From the NCBI GenBank assembly GCA_937976305.1, contig CALJSB010000136.1, positions 1 to 64,000 on the forward strand: DNA of 64,000 nucleotides. Reading direction: 5' to 3'. Positions 36,386 to 44,866 of the stretch are shown piece by piece (positions within the stretch are counted from its first letter, which is position 1; each line of letters begins with the position of its first letter). This stretch comes from an uncultured Acidimicrobiales bacterium (GTDB taxonomy: Bacteria; Actinomycetota; Acidimicrobiia; Acidimicrobiales; SZUA-35). Position numbers and translations under genes: made by a program. The notes beneath the pieces were generated by a model. It searched no databases. It was given only the letters and a program-made list of their open reading frames with translations, and was not told where the DNA came from.

Positions 36386-38679
36386 CAGGCCACCGGCTCG
36401 AGCCGGGCCGGCACATGCTTGTGCCACGGCGTACCTGCGTAGGCGTCTTTCCAATCGACCGTCGTGAGCTCGTTGGGCGAAATGCCAACGGCTTCTGGCT
36501 CGCCACCCGCCGGTGAATAGTCGAGGCCCATGCCGTTGGGCAGCGAGATGAAGCCGTCCTGCATGGTGTCGTTCACCTCGACCACGGCGACCGCACTTCC
36601 GCCGGGAGTGGTCACCCGAATTCGTCCTCCGGTCTCGACACCCATCGCCTCGGCATCACCCGGGCTCAAGCGAAGGGCGCCCTCGGCGTCGCGCTTACGC
36701 CACGCCGGATCACGCATGATCGTGTTGGCGGTGAAACTGCGGCGTTCGCCAGCGGCGAGGATGAACGGAAACTCCTCGGAACGATGGTCGGTCGGCAATC
36801 CGCCGAGCGCCGCCAGATCGGCGACGAGCTCGGGAATGTTCACGTTGATCTTCTTGTCGTCCGTCTTGAGCAGGTTCCACGCTTCGTCGTAGGTGTGGCG
36901 GGTGAAGACAACTCCATCAGGTTCTTCGACCAAGGCTCGGAACAAGTTGTTGCCGAGATTGGCATCGTCGCCTTCGATCCCAGCTGCTCGGACTGCGGCG
37001 CCGAACTTCATGGCCACCTGCTGAGCCGAGAACCACACAACGGCCGCTCCGGCCATCCCCTCGGGCAGGGTTGCCCCCAAGGTCTCGTAGAGAATGACAG
37101 GGGCAACACCGGCAAGCTCGGGATGCTCAGCGGCCGCGGTCATCATTGCTGCCCCAAAGGCCTCGAGACCTTCCTCGGCTGCGGCCTTGAGCGGAGCGAT
37201 CGTGTCGTCGTCGTAGAGGCCGAGCTCGCGAACGATGCGGGCGTGGATCTCGGGCTCGGGAAGCGTTCCTTCGAGTGGCTCGAGGATCGGTGCTCGCACC
37301 GTGAAGGAGTTGTCGGGGAACGACAGCGAGAAGAACGTGGCCTCGACCTTTTCGTACTGCGAGCTGGCCGGAAGGACATAGCTTGCGAGCCGAGCCGTTT
37401 CGGTCATCGCAACATCGATCACGACCGAGAACTCGAGTTCGGCCATGGCGGCCCGCCAGTCGTCGCCGCCGGCAAGCGAATGCACGGGGTTGGCGCTCTC
37501 GATGAACATGGCCCGAATGCGATCGTCGTGATCGGTGCTGATCAGCTCGGGAATCTCGTTGCACTGCACGAGGTCGGAGATGATCTGACTTCCGGTGACC
37601 GGGGTGGCCGGCTCCTTGCCACTCGTCGAGTAGTTGAACAGCGGAGCCATGCTCGAATGCGTCGTCATGCCGCCGGGCTTGGCAAAGCTGCCGGTGAGGA
37701 TCCACAGCAACTTTTGGAGGTACGAAACAAGTGTCGAGTTGGGTGCCATCTCGATGCCGAGATCTTCGAGCACGGCAACGCTGTCGGCACCAGCGATGCG
37801 ACGAGCCGCCGCCTCGAGCTGTGCTTGCTCGACGCCACAACGAGCCGAGTAGTCCGCAACATCAACCTTGCCGAGCTCGGCGATGACGTCGTCGGCCCCA
37901 GTGGTGTTCTCGTCGATGAAGGTCTGGTCGACCAAGCCTTCTTGCACGATGATCGCACCGAGGGCGGCAATGCAGAATGCATCGGTACCGGGCTTCACCT
38001 GCAGATGAAAGTCGGCGAGATCAGCTGTTTCGCTTCGCCGAGGATCGATGACCACCATCGAGCGAGCTTCGTCGGCGGCAATGTCTTTGAGCACTCGACG
38101 GGCTTCGTCGAAGCCGTGTGAGTGCCACGGGTTCTTGCCGACGAACACCGACACCTCGGCGTGATGGAAGTCGCCGTGTGTGTGGGTGCCAAACAGCCGA
38201 CCGTCGACCCAGGCTTCACCCGTCTTCTCTTGCGCAAGCGCATTCGAACGAATCGTGATGCCGAGCGCTCGCCTCGTGGCCGAGCCGTAGGCACCGACGA
38301 GGTGGTTGCCCTGCCCACCTCCGCCGTAATACATCATCGCCTTCGACCCGTAGGTGTCGCGCACGCTCGTCATGCCGGCAACGACCTCAGCGATTGCTGT
38401 GTCCCAATCGACCTCGGTGTAGCTGCCGTCAGCCTCGCGACGCATCGGCGACGTCAGGCGACTGGTGTTGTTTTGGTAGTGGTTCAGCCGCAGCGCCTTC
38501 TCGCAGGTGTACCCCTTGGATGCGACGTGGTCCTTGTTACCACGCACCCGGGTGATCTCTCGATCATCGAGCCGAACCTCAACACCGCAATTGGCCGAGC
38601 AGAGGATGCAGACCGTCTTGTGCCATTCGAGCTTGGAATCAACGTCATCTGAGGCAATGGTGGGTTCAGTCGTCGTCAT
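36385..38679 (-). CDS. Molybdopterin-dependent oxidoreductase, formate dehydrogenase/nitrate reductase superfamily
   Basis: This 764-aa DMSO-reductase-superfamily catalytic subunit has an N-terminal 4Fe-4S motif with Cys24, Cys27, Cys31 and Cys59 (CILCSANC ... YTC). The Mo-bis-MGD binding region follows (YGGGGQGNHLVGAYGSATRRA, VVIDPRRSETADLAD), and the C-terminal cofactor-binding domain has RDPAWRKRDAEGALRLSP. There is no Tat signal and no partner electron-transfer subunit gene, so it is probably cytoplasmic and a single subunit. Substrate is unassigned. It is coupled to the nitroreductase fusion and divergent from mobB, whose product makes its cofactor. Confidence 0.88.
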   Translation of the reverse strand: MTTTEPTIASDDVDSKLEWHKTVCILCSANCGVEVRLDDREITRVRGNKDHVASKGYTCEKALRLNHYQNNTSRLTSPMRREADGSYTEVDWDTAIAEVVAGMTSVRDTYGSKAMMYYGGGGQGNHLVGAYGSATRRALGITIRSNALAQEKTGEAWVDGRLFGTHTHGDFHHAEVSVFVGKNPWHSHGFDEARRVLKDIAADEARSMVVIDPRRSETADLADFHLQVKPGTDAFCIAALGAIIVQEGLVDQTFIDENTTGADDVIAELGKVDVADYSARCGVEQAQLEAAARRIAGADSVAVLEDLGIEMAPNSTLVSYLQKLLWILTGSFAKPGGMTTHSSMAPLFNYSTSGKEPATPVTGSQIISDLVQCNEIPELISTDHDDRIRAMFIESANPVHSLAGGDDWRAAMAELEFSVVIDVAMTETARLASYVLPASSQYEKVEATFFSLSFPDNSFTVRAPILEPLEGTLPEPEIHARIVRELGLYDDDTIAPLKAAAEEGLEAFGAAMMTAAAEHPELAGVAPVILYETLGATLPEGMAGAAVVWFSAQQVAMKFGAAVRAAGIEGDDANLGNNLFRALVEEPDGVVFTRHTYDEAWNLLKTDDKKINVNIPELVADLAALGGLPTDHRSEEFPFILAAGERRSFTANTIMRDPAWRKRDAEGALRLSPGDAEAMGVETGGRIRVTTPGGSAVAVVEVNDTMQDGFISLPNGMGLDYSPAGGEPEAVGISPNELTTVDWKDAYAGTPWHKHVPARLEPVA

Positions 38680-38696
38680 GTGTAGAACCTAAACCG

Positions 38697-39191
38697 ATGT
38701 CCGGAACCGACTCAAATGCCAATCAGAGCGGCAAGACCGCACGCCCACCGATGATCTCGTTCGTCGCCCCATCCGGTACCGGGAAGACCACGCTTGTCGA
38801 AAACGTCATTGCCGCCCTGACCCAGCGGGGTCTTCGCGTGGCCGGGGTGAAGCACGATGCGCACCGCATCGAGCTCGACACCGAAGGCAAGGACTCCTGG
38901 CGTATGCGCAAGGCCGGGGCCGAGACGCTCTTGGTCGGCAAGAACCAGCTGGCGTGGATGAGCGACGATGGCACCGCTCCCCCACTCGATGCGCTCGTCG
39001 ATCTGTTCTTCGCCAACGCTGACGTGGTGATCGTCGAGGGGTGGCGCTCTGCCGGACTGCCGACCATCCTCGTGCAGCGACCCGAAGTCGACGACCCCAC
39101 CTGGCACCGACCTGACGAAGCCCGCATCGTGGCAACCGTGCACCCGGATGAGGTCGATGCCGCGGTTGACGTGGTGCTGGCCCAGCTCTGA
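38697..39191 (+). CDS. mobB: Molybdopterin-guanine dinucleotide biosynthesis protein B
   Basis: This 164-aa P-loop GTPase has SFVAPSGTGKTTLVENVI (Walker A about residues 24-31), GVKHDAHRIELDTEGKDSWR (the MobB core), ADVVIVEGWRSAGLPTILV and a C-terminal strand. MobB helps attach GMP to molybdopterin. The start codon lies 17 nt from that of the divergent molybdopterin oxidoreductase, which needs this cofactor form. Confidence 0.92.
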   Translation: MSGTDSNANQSGKTARPPMISFVAPSGTGKTTLVENVIAALTQRGLRVAGVKHDAHRIELDTEGKDSWRMRKAGAETLLVGKNQLAWMSDDGTAPPLDALVDLFFANADVVIVEGWRSAGLPTILVQRPEVDDPTWHRPDEARIVATVHPDEVDAAVDVVLAQL

Positions 39192-39259
39192 CAACTACGG
39201 TTCCTCTTAGCTGATCAGCACCTCGGCCATCAGCGGCCGGGTTTCGACGAGGAGACGTC

Positions 39260-40348
39260 ATGCCACAGGAAGTACGCGGGGTCATCGCCAAGGCGAAGGG
39301 CGAGCCGGTCTCGGTCGAGACGATTGTGATTCCCGATGTCGGGCCGGGCGAAGCGATCGTGAAGATCCAAGCCTGCGGCGTCTGCCACACCGACCTCCAC
39401 TATCGAGAGGGCGGCATCAACGATGAGTTCCCGTTCCTGCTCGGGCACGAGGCAGCGGGCATTGTCGAAGAGGTCGGGCCAGACGTCACCGAGGTTGCCC
39501 CCGGCGACTACGTGATCCTCAATTGGCGAGCCGTCTGCGGCCAGTGTCGCTCCTGCCTCAAAGGCAAGGCGCAGTACTGCTTTGCCACCCACAACGCCAC
39601 ACAGAAGATGACCCTGAAAGACGGCACGGAGCTCTCACCAGCCCTCGGCATCGGCGCCTTCTGCGACAAGACCCTGGTGGCCGCCGGCCCGTGCACAAAG
39701 GTCGACCCCGCTGCGAAGCCTGAAGTGGCCGGCCTGCTCGGCTGCGGTGTGATGGCTGGCATCGGCGCGGCGATGAACACTGGTGAGGTCGGCCGGGGCG
39801 ACTCGGTTGCCGTCTTCGGCTGTGGCGGCGTGGGCAACGCCGCGCTCGAAGGCGCTCGACTCGCCGGCGCCAGCACCATCATCGCCGTCGACATCGACGA
39901 CCAGAAGCTCGAATGGGCCAAGGACTTCGGCGCCACCCACACCATCAACTCCTTGAACGAAGATCCGGTCGAGAAGATCAGAGAGCTCACCGACGGCAAC
40001 GGCGTCGACGTTGCGATTGAAGCAATTGGTCTTCCGCAAACGTACGAGCAGGCGTTCTATGCCCGCGACCTGGCCGGCACCGTTGTGCTGGTCGGCGTGC
40101 CCAACCCCGAGATGAAGATCGAGCTGCCCTACATCGAGCTCTTCGGCCGGGGTGGCTCCCTCAAGTCGAGCTGGTATGGCGACTGTCTTCCGAGCCGAGA
40201 CTTTCCGATGCTCATCGACCTCTACCTCCAGGGCCGACTCAACCTCGAGGGTTTTGTCTCAGAAACGATCGACCTCGACGCGGTCGAAGAGGCGTTTCAC
40301 AAGATGGAGGGCGGCGGCGTCCTGCGCTCCGTCGTTGTCCTCGACTGA
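39260..40348 (+). CDS. mscR: S-(hydroxymethyl)mycothiol dehydrogenase (mycothiol-dependent formaldehyde dehydrogenase)
   Basis: This 362-aa zinc alcohol dehydrogenase oxidises S-hydroxymethyl-mycothiol with NAD, detoxifying formaldehyde. It follows mycobacterial MscR/AdhE2 nearly throughout: [20 protein letters not shown] (catalytic zinc Cys39; His63-Glu64), CGQCRSC structural zinc (93, 96, 99 and 107), [20 protein letters not shown], and [12 protein letters not shown]. This is strong evidence that the host makes mycothiol. ATG 39260 is preceded by GAGGAGACGTC. The companion hydrolase that usually follows it is 3 kb away (43283-43909). Confidence 0.95.
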   Translation: MPQEVRGVIAKAKGEPVSVETIVIPDVGPGEAIVKIQACGVCHTDLHYREGGINDEFPFLLGHEAAGIVEEVGPDVTEVAPGDYVILNWRAVCGQCRSCLKGKAQYCFATHNATQKMTLKDGTELSPALGIGAFCDKTLVAAGPCTKVDPAAKPEVAGLLGCGVMAGIGAAMNTGEVGRGDSVAVFGCGGVGNAALEGARLAGASTIIAVDIDDQKLEWAKDFGATHTINSLNEDPVEKIRELTDGNGVDVAIEAIGLPQTYEQAFYARDLAGTVVLVGVPNPEMKIELPYIELFGRGGSLKSSWYGDCLPSRDFPMLIDLYLQGRLNLEGFVSETIDLDAVEEAFHKMEGGGVLRSVVVLD

Positions 40349-40407
40349 CGAGTCGTTCTCGCGGCGACACCAACAGTTACGCCAAACACACAAAAGGGGG
40401 ACCGAAC

Positions 40408-40812
40408 ATGCCAGACAATCTTGCGAAGCATCCCATTCACCTCGGGCTCGGAGCCACGGCGGTTGTGCTGCCGGAGTTCACCGGCACGGGCGAGTGGTAC
40501 ATGAACTACGGCATGCAAACCGAAAGCGACGGCGTCGATGGCCGGCTCGTTTCGTTGCACTCGTTCAGCAAATCATGGGATGTGTGGGAAGTGCACCCCC
40601 ATGGCACCGAGGTTGTGCTGTGCTCGCAGGGTCGGGTCACCCTCATTCAACGCAAGGGTGGCCCAGACGGCGAAGAGGTCGTGGCCGAGCTCGGACCTGG
40701 CGAGTACGTGATCAACGAGCCCGGCGACTGGCACACGGCTGATGTTTCTGAACCGTGCACGTGCGTGTTCATCACGGCGGGCATGGGCACCGAGAACCAC
40801 CCACGGAACTGA
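40408..40812 (+). CDS. Cupin-domain protein
   Basis: This 134-aa single-domain cupin has a metal-site His/Glu pattern split over two motifs (WEVHPHGTEVVLCSQGRVTL and GEYVINEPGDWHTADV). A GGGGGACC ribosome site precedes ATG 40408. Small cupins serve as sugar or organic-acid isomerases, dioxygenases or ligand sensors; nothing here tells which. It follows mscR after 59 nt on the same strand and may be co-transcribed. It is convergent with the PEP-mobile-domain gene, 4 nt apart. Confidence 0.85.
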   Translation: MPDNLAKHPIHLGLGATAVVLPEFTGTGEWYMNYGMQTESDGVDGRLVSLHSFSKSWDVWEVHPHGTEVVLCSQGRVTLIQRKGGPDGEEVVAELGPGEYVINEPGDWHTADVSEPCTCVFITAGMGTENHPRN

Positions 40813-40816
40813 TCGC

Positions 40817-42478
40817 TCACAGCACCCGAACCGTCCCGGCTGCAGCATTCACTTCGATCGACGCACCGTCTTCGATCACAGACGACGCATTGTCGATGCC
40901 GATCACGCCGGGAATCCCGAACTCCCGTGCGATCACCGCGGCGTGACTCAACAGCCCGCCTTCCTCGGTGACGACGGCACCAGCCATGGCCAACACCGAG
41001 TTGATGGTCGGCACGGTGTAGGGGGTCACGAGCACATCACCAGGCTCAAACGTTGCCAGGGCATCGATCGCGTCTGACACGACACGAGCCCGACCGACGT
41101 AGGACTCGTCACCGATCCCAATCCCATCAAGATCTGACCCAGCTCGATCAAGCGGCGACTCGATCAGTTCGAGCACGGTCAGCACACAATCCATCAGCTG
41201 GGCCAGGGGGTCGGGCAAGGCGGACAGCGACGGGATCACTGGTTCAGGGCCAAGCAGCCGGGGAGGGTCGAGCTCAGCCCACGACTGGCGGGCCTCGAAG
41301 CGCTTCGCGACGACCTCTGGCCCGAGCTTCGACGTGGCGCGCAGTTCGTTCGCCATCTCCGCAGCGGAGAGATCAGCAATGTGAGTTGGATCATGAAGCT
41401 GACCGTCTGACGCCAGCCGGGTTCCGACCTCGAGGACGATCTTGCGGAGAATGCCGGCGGGCCACTGGTAGGTGATCGGACCGTTCTCGTCACGAAGGCC
41501 GTACAGGGCACGAGCGTCGTCGAGGATCCAGTCGAACTCGGCCCGATGCTCGGCGGGCACTTGCTCACGAAGCTTGGCGCCAGTCTCGTCGCCCAACAAC
41601 CGGGCCCCGTCGTCTCCAGAACGGCCCTCGGCAGAACGAATACTGGCAACGATCGTTTCGGGCATCTCGGCCAGCGTCTTTCCGCTGATGTCGTAGCCAC
41701 CAGTCAGCCGATCGCCAAAGACAGCAAGAAACTCATCAAGTGCAGCAGATGCTGCTGGTCCCGCCGCTCGGACATCGTCGAGCGACGACAGGTCGCCCGG
41801 AGCAAGGGCACGAATCTCGGCAAGGGCAACGGCCGGGGCGCTGGTGGCCAACGAGTAGCCCGACAGGCTCTGCATCAGCTCTGTCGAATCGAGACCCCAG
41901 TCGCGTCCACGCACGAGCAGCAGTCCGATTGGCCCGAGGTCAGAAACGTGTAGCCGGAAGTGCAGCTGCAGTCCCCGCACCACATGGGCGTAGGTCTCGG
42001 TCAGATGATCGGCGAGCGCCTCGTTGTCGAGAGCGTTGAGCGCGATCGCAGCCAAGCGGCGACTCGTTGCGATCATCGACGGCTTCCACTCCGACTCCCA
42101 TCGCTCGAGCTCCTCCAGCCAGATGCGGTCCTCGAGCGTTGCCGCCGCAGCCTTTGTCTTGGCACGGAACAACGGATGCACGCGGGTTGCGACTTTGAGC
42201 ACAATGTCGGGAGGCGCTGGCAGATTCTTGTTGGCGCCAACCAGCGGTACGAGCCGGCGGTAGAACCGACCGTTGATGAAATGGGCGTCGATCGTCTTGA
42301 CCGGAGCACCGACGAGCGCGAACCCCTCTTCCATACCGACGGGCATGCCGGCCTCGATGGCGTCTCGAATGATGCGAGTGGCATCAGGCGAGAAGTGGGA
42401 CAGATCGAGTTCCCAGCTTCCGGCCGTCGGCGCTTCGAACTCGGTGGTGGCGGTCAGGTGGGCGGTGTCCGTGGTCAT
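40817..42478 (-). CDS. Protein with C-terminal PEP-utilizing mobile (phosphohistidine) domain
   Basis: This 553-aa protein has a C-terminal swivelling PEP-utilising domain with the phosphorylatable His in GGLLSHAAVIAREFGIPGVIGI (about His512). The first 450 residues are mostly helical and show neither the ATP-grasp nor the TIM-barrel PEP-binding domain of PpdK, PpsA or PtsI. The domain may therefore receive phosphate from another protein or act as a fold only. It overlaps the TetR gene by 4 nt (ATGA) and is probably controlled by it. Function unknown. Confidence 0.8.
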   Translation of the reverse strand: MTTDTAHLTATTEFEAPTAGSWELDLSHFSPDATRIIRDAIEAGMPVGMEEGFALVGAPVKTIDAHFINGRFYRRLVPLVGANKNLPAPPDIVLKVATRVHPLFRAKTKAAAATLEDRIWLEELERWESEWKPSMIATSRRLAAIALNALDNEALADHLTETYAHVVRGLQLHFRLHVSDLGPIGLLLVRGRDWGLDSTELMQSLSGYSLATSAPAVALAEIRALAPGDLSSLDDVRAAGPAASAALDEFLAVFGDRLTGGYDISGKTLAEMPETIVASIRSAEGRSGDDGARLLGDETGAKLREQVPAEHRAEFDWILDDARALYGLRDENGPITYQWPAGILRKIVLEVGTRLASDGQLHDPTHIADLSAAEMANELRATSKLGPEVVAKRFEARQSWAELDPPRLLGPEPVIPSLSALPDPLAQLMDCVLTVLELIESPLDRAGSDLDGIGIGDESYVGRARVVSDAIDALATFEPGDVLVTPYTVPTINSVLAMAGAVVTEEGGLLSHAAVIAREFGIPGVIGIDNASSVIEDGASIEVNAAAGTVRVL

Positions 42479-43194
42479 GTCGCAGCTCCGTCGTCCTTGT
42501 TGGTGTCGTTGTGGGGCGTAACGTTGTCGGCGTTGTTGCGGGCGCTGGGCACGGCGGAGCCGAAACCGCCTCGTTCAGCGAACTGACGTTGCAACGCCCC
42601 GACCATCCACACCGCAAGCTCCGCTGCGAGGTCTGCGTTGTGACCCATCCGGTCATGCAGTTCGAGGAACATGGACGACGAGGGCACGGCGACAAGCAGG
42701 TCGGTGAGCAACGCTCGGTCGGTGTCAGAGGTGTCTGGGAAGGCCTTGTCGAGTCGCACCCGGATGCCGTCTCGGGCTCCCTGCAACCGGTGGGCTCGCA
42801 GATCTGCCCCCGCAGTTGCTGTGTGTTGGGATCGCACGGCTTCTACGTCAGTGGCGAAGTCTCGCCACAACACCTTGAGATAGGTGGCGGGGTCGTCAAA
42901 CAAGTCTTCCCGTCCCTCGGTGAGCTCATCAGCACGTCGCATGTATGCCTCTGCAACGTCATCGAGGAGCGCCGCCTTCGACGGGAAGTATCGGTACACG
43001 GTCCGTACCGAGACACCCGCCCGCTCAGCAACCGCCGGGATGCTGATCGACGCAGGGTGTTCGGTGACCAAGATGTCTTGCACCGCGTCGCGGATGGCAT
43101 CACGGGTGACGGCAGCTCTGCGTTCATTCAGTGACTCTTCCACGACCCCATCATCGGTTGTGTCACGGATCGTGTCAAGGGTGGCATGATTCAT
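42475..43194 (-). CDS. TetR-family transcriptional regulator
   Basis: This protein of about 239 aa has a TetR helix-turn-helix (ISIPAVAERAGVSVRTVYRYFPSKAALLDDVA) followed by a helical ligand domain. It is co-translated with the PEP-mobile-domain gene. Start uncertain: ATG 43194 is listed, GTG 43209 would also fit, and GTG 43143 would place the start downstream of the 15-bp repeats at 43188-43262. Those repeats are the natural candidate operator for this regulator and for the divergent hydrolase. Confidence 0.88.
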   Translation of the reverse strand: MNHATLDTIRDTTDDGVVEESLNERRAAVTRDAIRDAVQDILVTEHPASISIPAVAERAGVSVRTVYRYFPSKAALLDDVAEAYMRRADELTEGREDLFDDPATYLKVLWRDFATDVEAVRSQHTATAGADLRAHRLQGARDGIRVRLDKAFPDTSDTDRALLTDLLVAVPSSSMFLELHDRMGHNADLAAELAVWMVGALQRQFAERGGFGSAVPSARNNADNVTPHNDTNKDDGAAT

Positions 43195-43262
43195 GTCACA
43201 CGGATTCACGTCACCCTGATTCCCCTCACACTGATTCCCCTCACACTGGGTTCACGTCGGGT
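43188..43262. repeat. 15-bp tandem repeats between tetR and the MBL hydrolase gene
   Basis: Four head-to-tail 15-mers start at 43188, 43203, 43218 and 43233 (GATTCATGTCACACG, GATTCACGTCACCCT, then GATTCCCCTCACACT twice); a degenerate fifth runs to 43262. They lie across the divergent promoter region and the 5' end of the TetR frame. Possibly iterated regulator-binding sites. Confidence 0.8.
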
Positions 43263-43282
43263 CGCCGAGCCATACTGCGGGT

Positions 43283-43909
43283 ATGGCACGACTTGATCAC
43301 GTGATCACATCCGGCATTTTCAGTCTCGACGGCGGCGACTTCGAAGTCGACAACAACGTCTGGATCATCGGCGACGATCGAGAGGCGATCGTGCTCGACG
43401 CCGCGCATAACGCCGAGGCGATCCTTGCCGGTCTCGGTGGACGGACACTCAAAGGCATCATCTCGACCCACGGCCACAACGATCACATCAACGCGGCGGC
43501 TGAACTCGCAGACGAAACCGGCTGCCCGATCTGGCTCCACCCCGACGACACCATGCTGTGGGAGACCATCTACCCCGATCGTCGAGTCGACAACACTCTG
43601 AGCGACGGCCAAGTGATCGACATCGCTGGGGCCAGCATCAAGGTCATCCACACACCCGGGCACTCCCCCGGTGGCTGCTGCCTCCATCTTGCAGAAGATG
43701 GGCTGCTGTTCTCTGGCGACACGCTGTTCAACGGCGGGCCAGGGGCAACAGGCCGGAGCTTCTCGAGCTACGACCTGATCCTCGACTCAATCGAGCACAA
43801 GCTGTTCACGCTGCCGGCCGAGACCGTTGTCCACACCGGTCACGGCGACTCGACATCGATCGGCACCGAAGCCGCCTCACTCCCCGACTGGCGAGCCAAA
43901 CAGGACTAA
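43283..43909 (+). CDS. Metallo-beta-lactamase-fold hydrolase, possible S-formylmycothiol hydrolase
   Basis: This 208-aa protein has the dinuclear metal motif THGHNDH (63-68) and later His/Asp ligands in HTPGHSPGGCC, FSGDTLF and TGHGDST. It is the length of glyoxalase-II-like enzymes. In mycobacteria a protein of this type sits directly behind mscR and is thought to release formate from S-formylmycothiol; here mscR is 3 kb upstream on the same strand. The assignment is inference. It is divergent from tetR, separated by the tandem repeats. Confidence 0.85.
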   Translation: MARLDHVITSGIFSLDGGDFEVDNNVWIIGDDREAIVLDAAHNAEAILAGLGGRTLKGIISTHGHNDHINAAAELADETGCPIWLHPDDTMLWETIYPDRRVDNTLSDGQVIDIAGASIKVIHTPGHSPGGCCLHLAEDGLLFSGDTLFNGGPGATGRSFSSYDLILDSIEHKLFTLPAETVVHTGHGDSTSIGTEAASLPDWRAKQD

Positions 43910-43915
43910 CCACCC

Positions 43916-43968
43916 CCGTTCGGGAGGCCGCTGGCCACGTTTTGGTGCCCAACCGCCTCCAGGTCGAA
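43916..43968. repeat. Diverged CCCGAACTGG-type hairpin repeat, copy D
   Basis: On the minus strand this reads TCGACCTGGAGGCGG ... AAAACG ... GCGGCCTCCCGAACGGGGG. It is alignable to the copies at 46989-47105 in opposite orientation, with the GGAGGC/GCCTCC stem kept. It lies between two convergent genes. Confidence 0.55.
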
Positions 43969-43978
43969 CTGAGAGTGT

Positions 43979-44767
43979 TCAGCGCAGGTTGACTCGCAGG
44001 CCGGCAACCATCACTTGGTCGTCGGCCGATCGGGCGTTGCGTTGTTCAGCACCGGCCAGGACAGCTTCGCGATCGACCGTCGTGACATCGATGCCGCCGA
44101 GGCCCTCACCCCGGCCATCGTCATCGGCGACGAATCGGATCGTTGCGTTGTCGAACTGCACCGCAAGCCGACCCTCGTCGTCGGTGGCGAGATCGAGCTC
44201 GGCGATGTCGGCCCAGCGCTTGGCCAGTCGTTCGGGATCTGGGCTCTGCAACTCGGCGGCAGAAATGGCCGAGACGCGATCGGTCCGAACGTAGGGCTTC
44301 CAGTTCTTGCCGGCGGGATGCCACGGACCACCTTCGGCATCGGGGTCGGCGGCTGTCACCTCGTCGGTCATCTGGTCGAGCTCGAAGAATGACCCACCCG
44401 TGTCGGCCGGATGAAGCTGGATGCCGTCGTGACCTTCGTCGGGATAGTTGAGGTCGTAAGCGACACGCACGCCGAGCTCGGCCGCACGTTCCCGTCGGCG
44501 AGCGACGTCGTCGACCTGATTGATCACCATGTAGCCGCCGTCGCCGCCGCGACGTTCGATATAGCGGCCACCGGCGGTTCCCTCGGTGATTGGGGTGACG
44601 ACTTCGATGAACTGCGAGCCGACGGGCCACAGTGCGTTCTTCAGCCCGAAGACCTTCACTCCAGGATCGGTGTAACAAACCTCGAGACCGAGAATTGTCC
44701 CGAGATCGGCGGCTGCACTCTGGAGGTCTTCAGCAACGATGGCGATTTGGCGAAGGCGAATCCACAT
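43979..44767 (-). CDS. VOC (glyoxalase/bleomycin-resistance fold) family protein
   Basis: This 262-aa protein starts at ATG 44767 (MWIRLRQIAIVAEDL) with GGAAGG 8 nt upstream; the much longer open frame on this strand is only the mirror of the metY-type gene. It has two glyoxalase-like modules, the first with IAIVAEDLQSAAADLGTILG and GSQFIEVVTPI, and HPADTGGSFFELDQM at the end of that half. Possible metal ligands are present, but the substrate is unknown. It is divergent from the second metY-type gene with a 99-nt gap. Confidence 0.82.
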   Translation of the reverse strand: MWIRLRQIAIVAEDLQSAAADLGTILGLEVCYTDPGVKVFGLKNALWPVGSQFIEVVTPITEGTAGGRYIERRGGDGGYMVINQVDDVARRRERAAELGVRVAYDLNYPDEGHDGIQLHPADTGGSFFELDQMTDEVTAADPDAEGGPWHPAGKNWKPYVRTDRVSAISAAELQSPDPERLAKRWADIAELDLATDDEGRLAVQFDNATIRFVADDDGRGEGLGGIDVTTVDREAVLAGAEQRNARSADDQVMVAGLRVNLR

Positions 44768-44866
44768 GGGTGCAGCCTTCCCGACTCGGGATTCGACGAC
44801 AAGTTGAACGATATGAACAGTGGAAGTGAGATCGTGCTGCCACACCGCGGCAAGTATCGTCCGCTC

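Noticed and set aside
43188-43262. The 15-bp repeats as a CRISPR array
   Set aside because: The units are directly adjacent with no spacers, are too short, and no cas genes are near.
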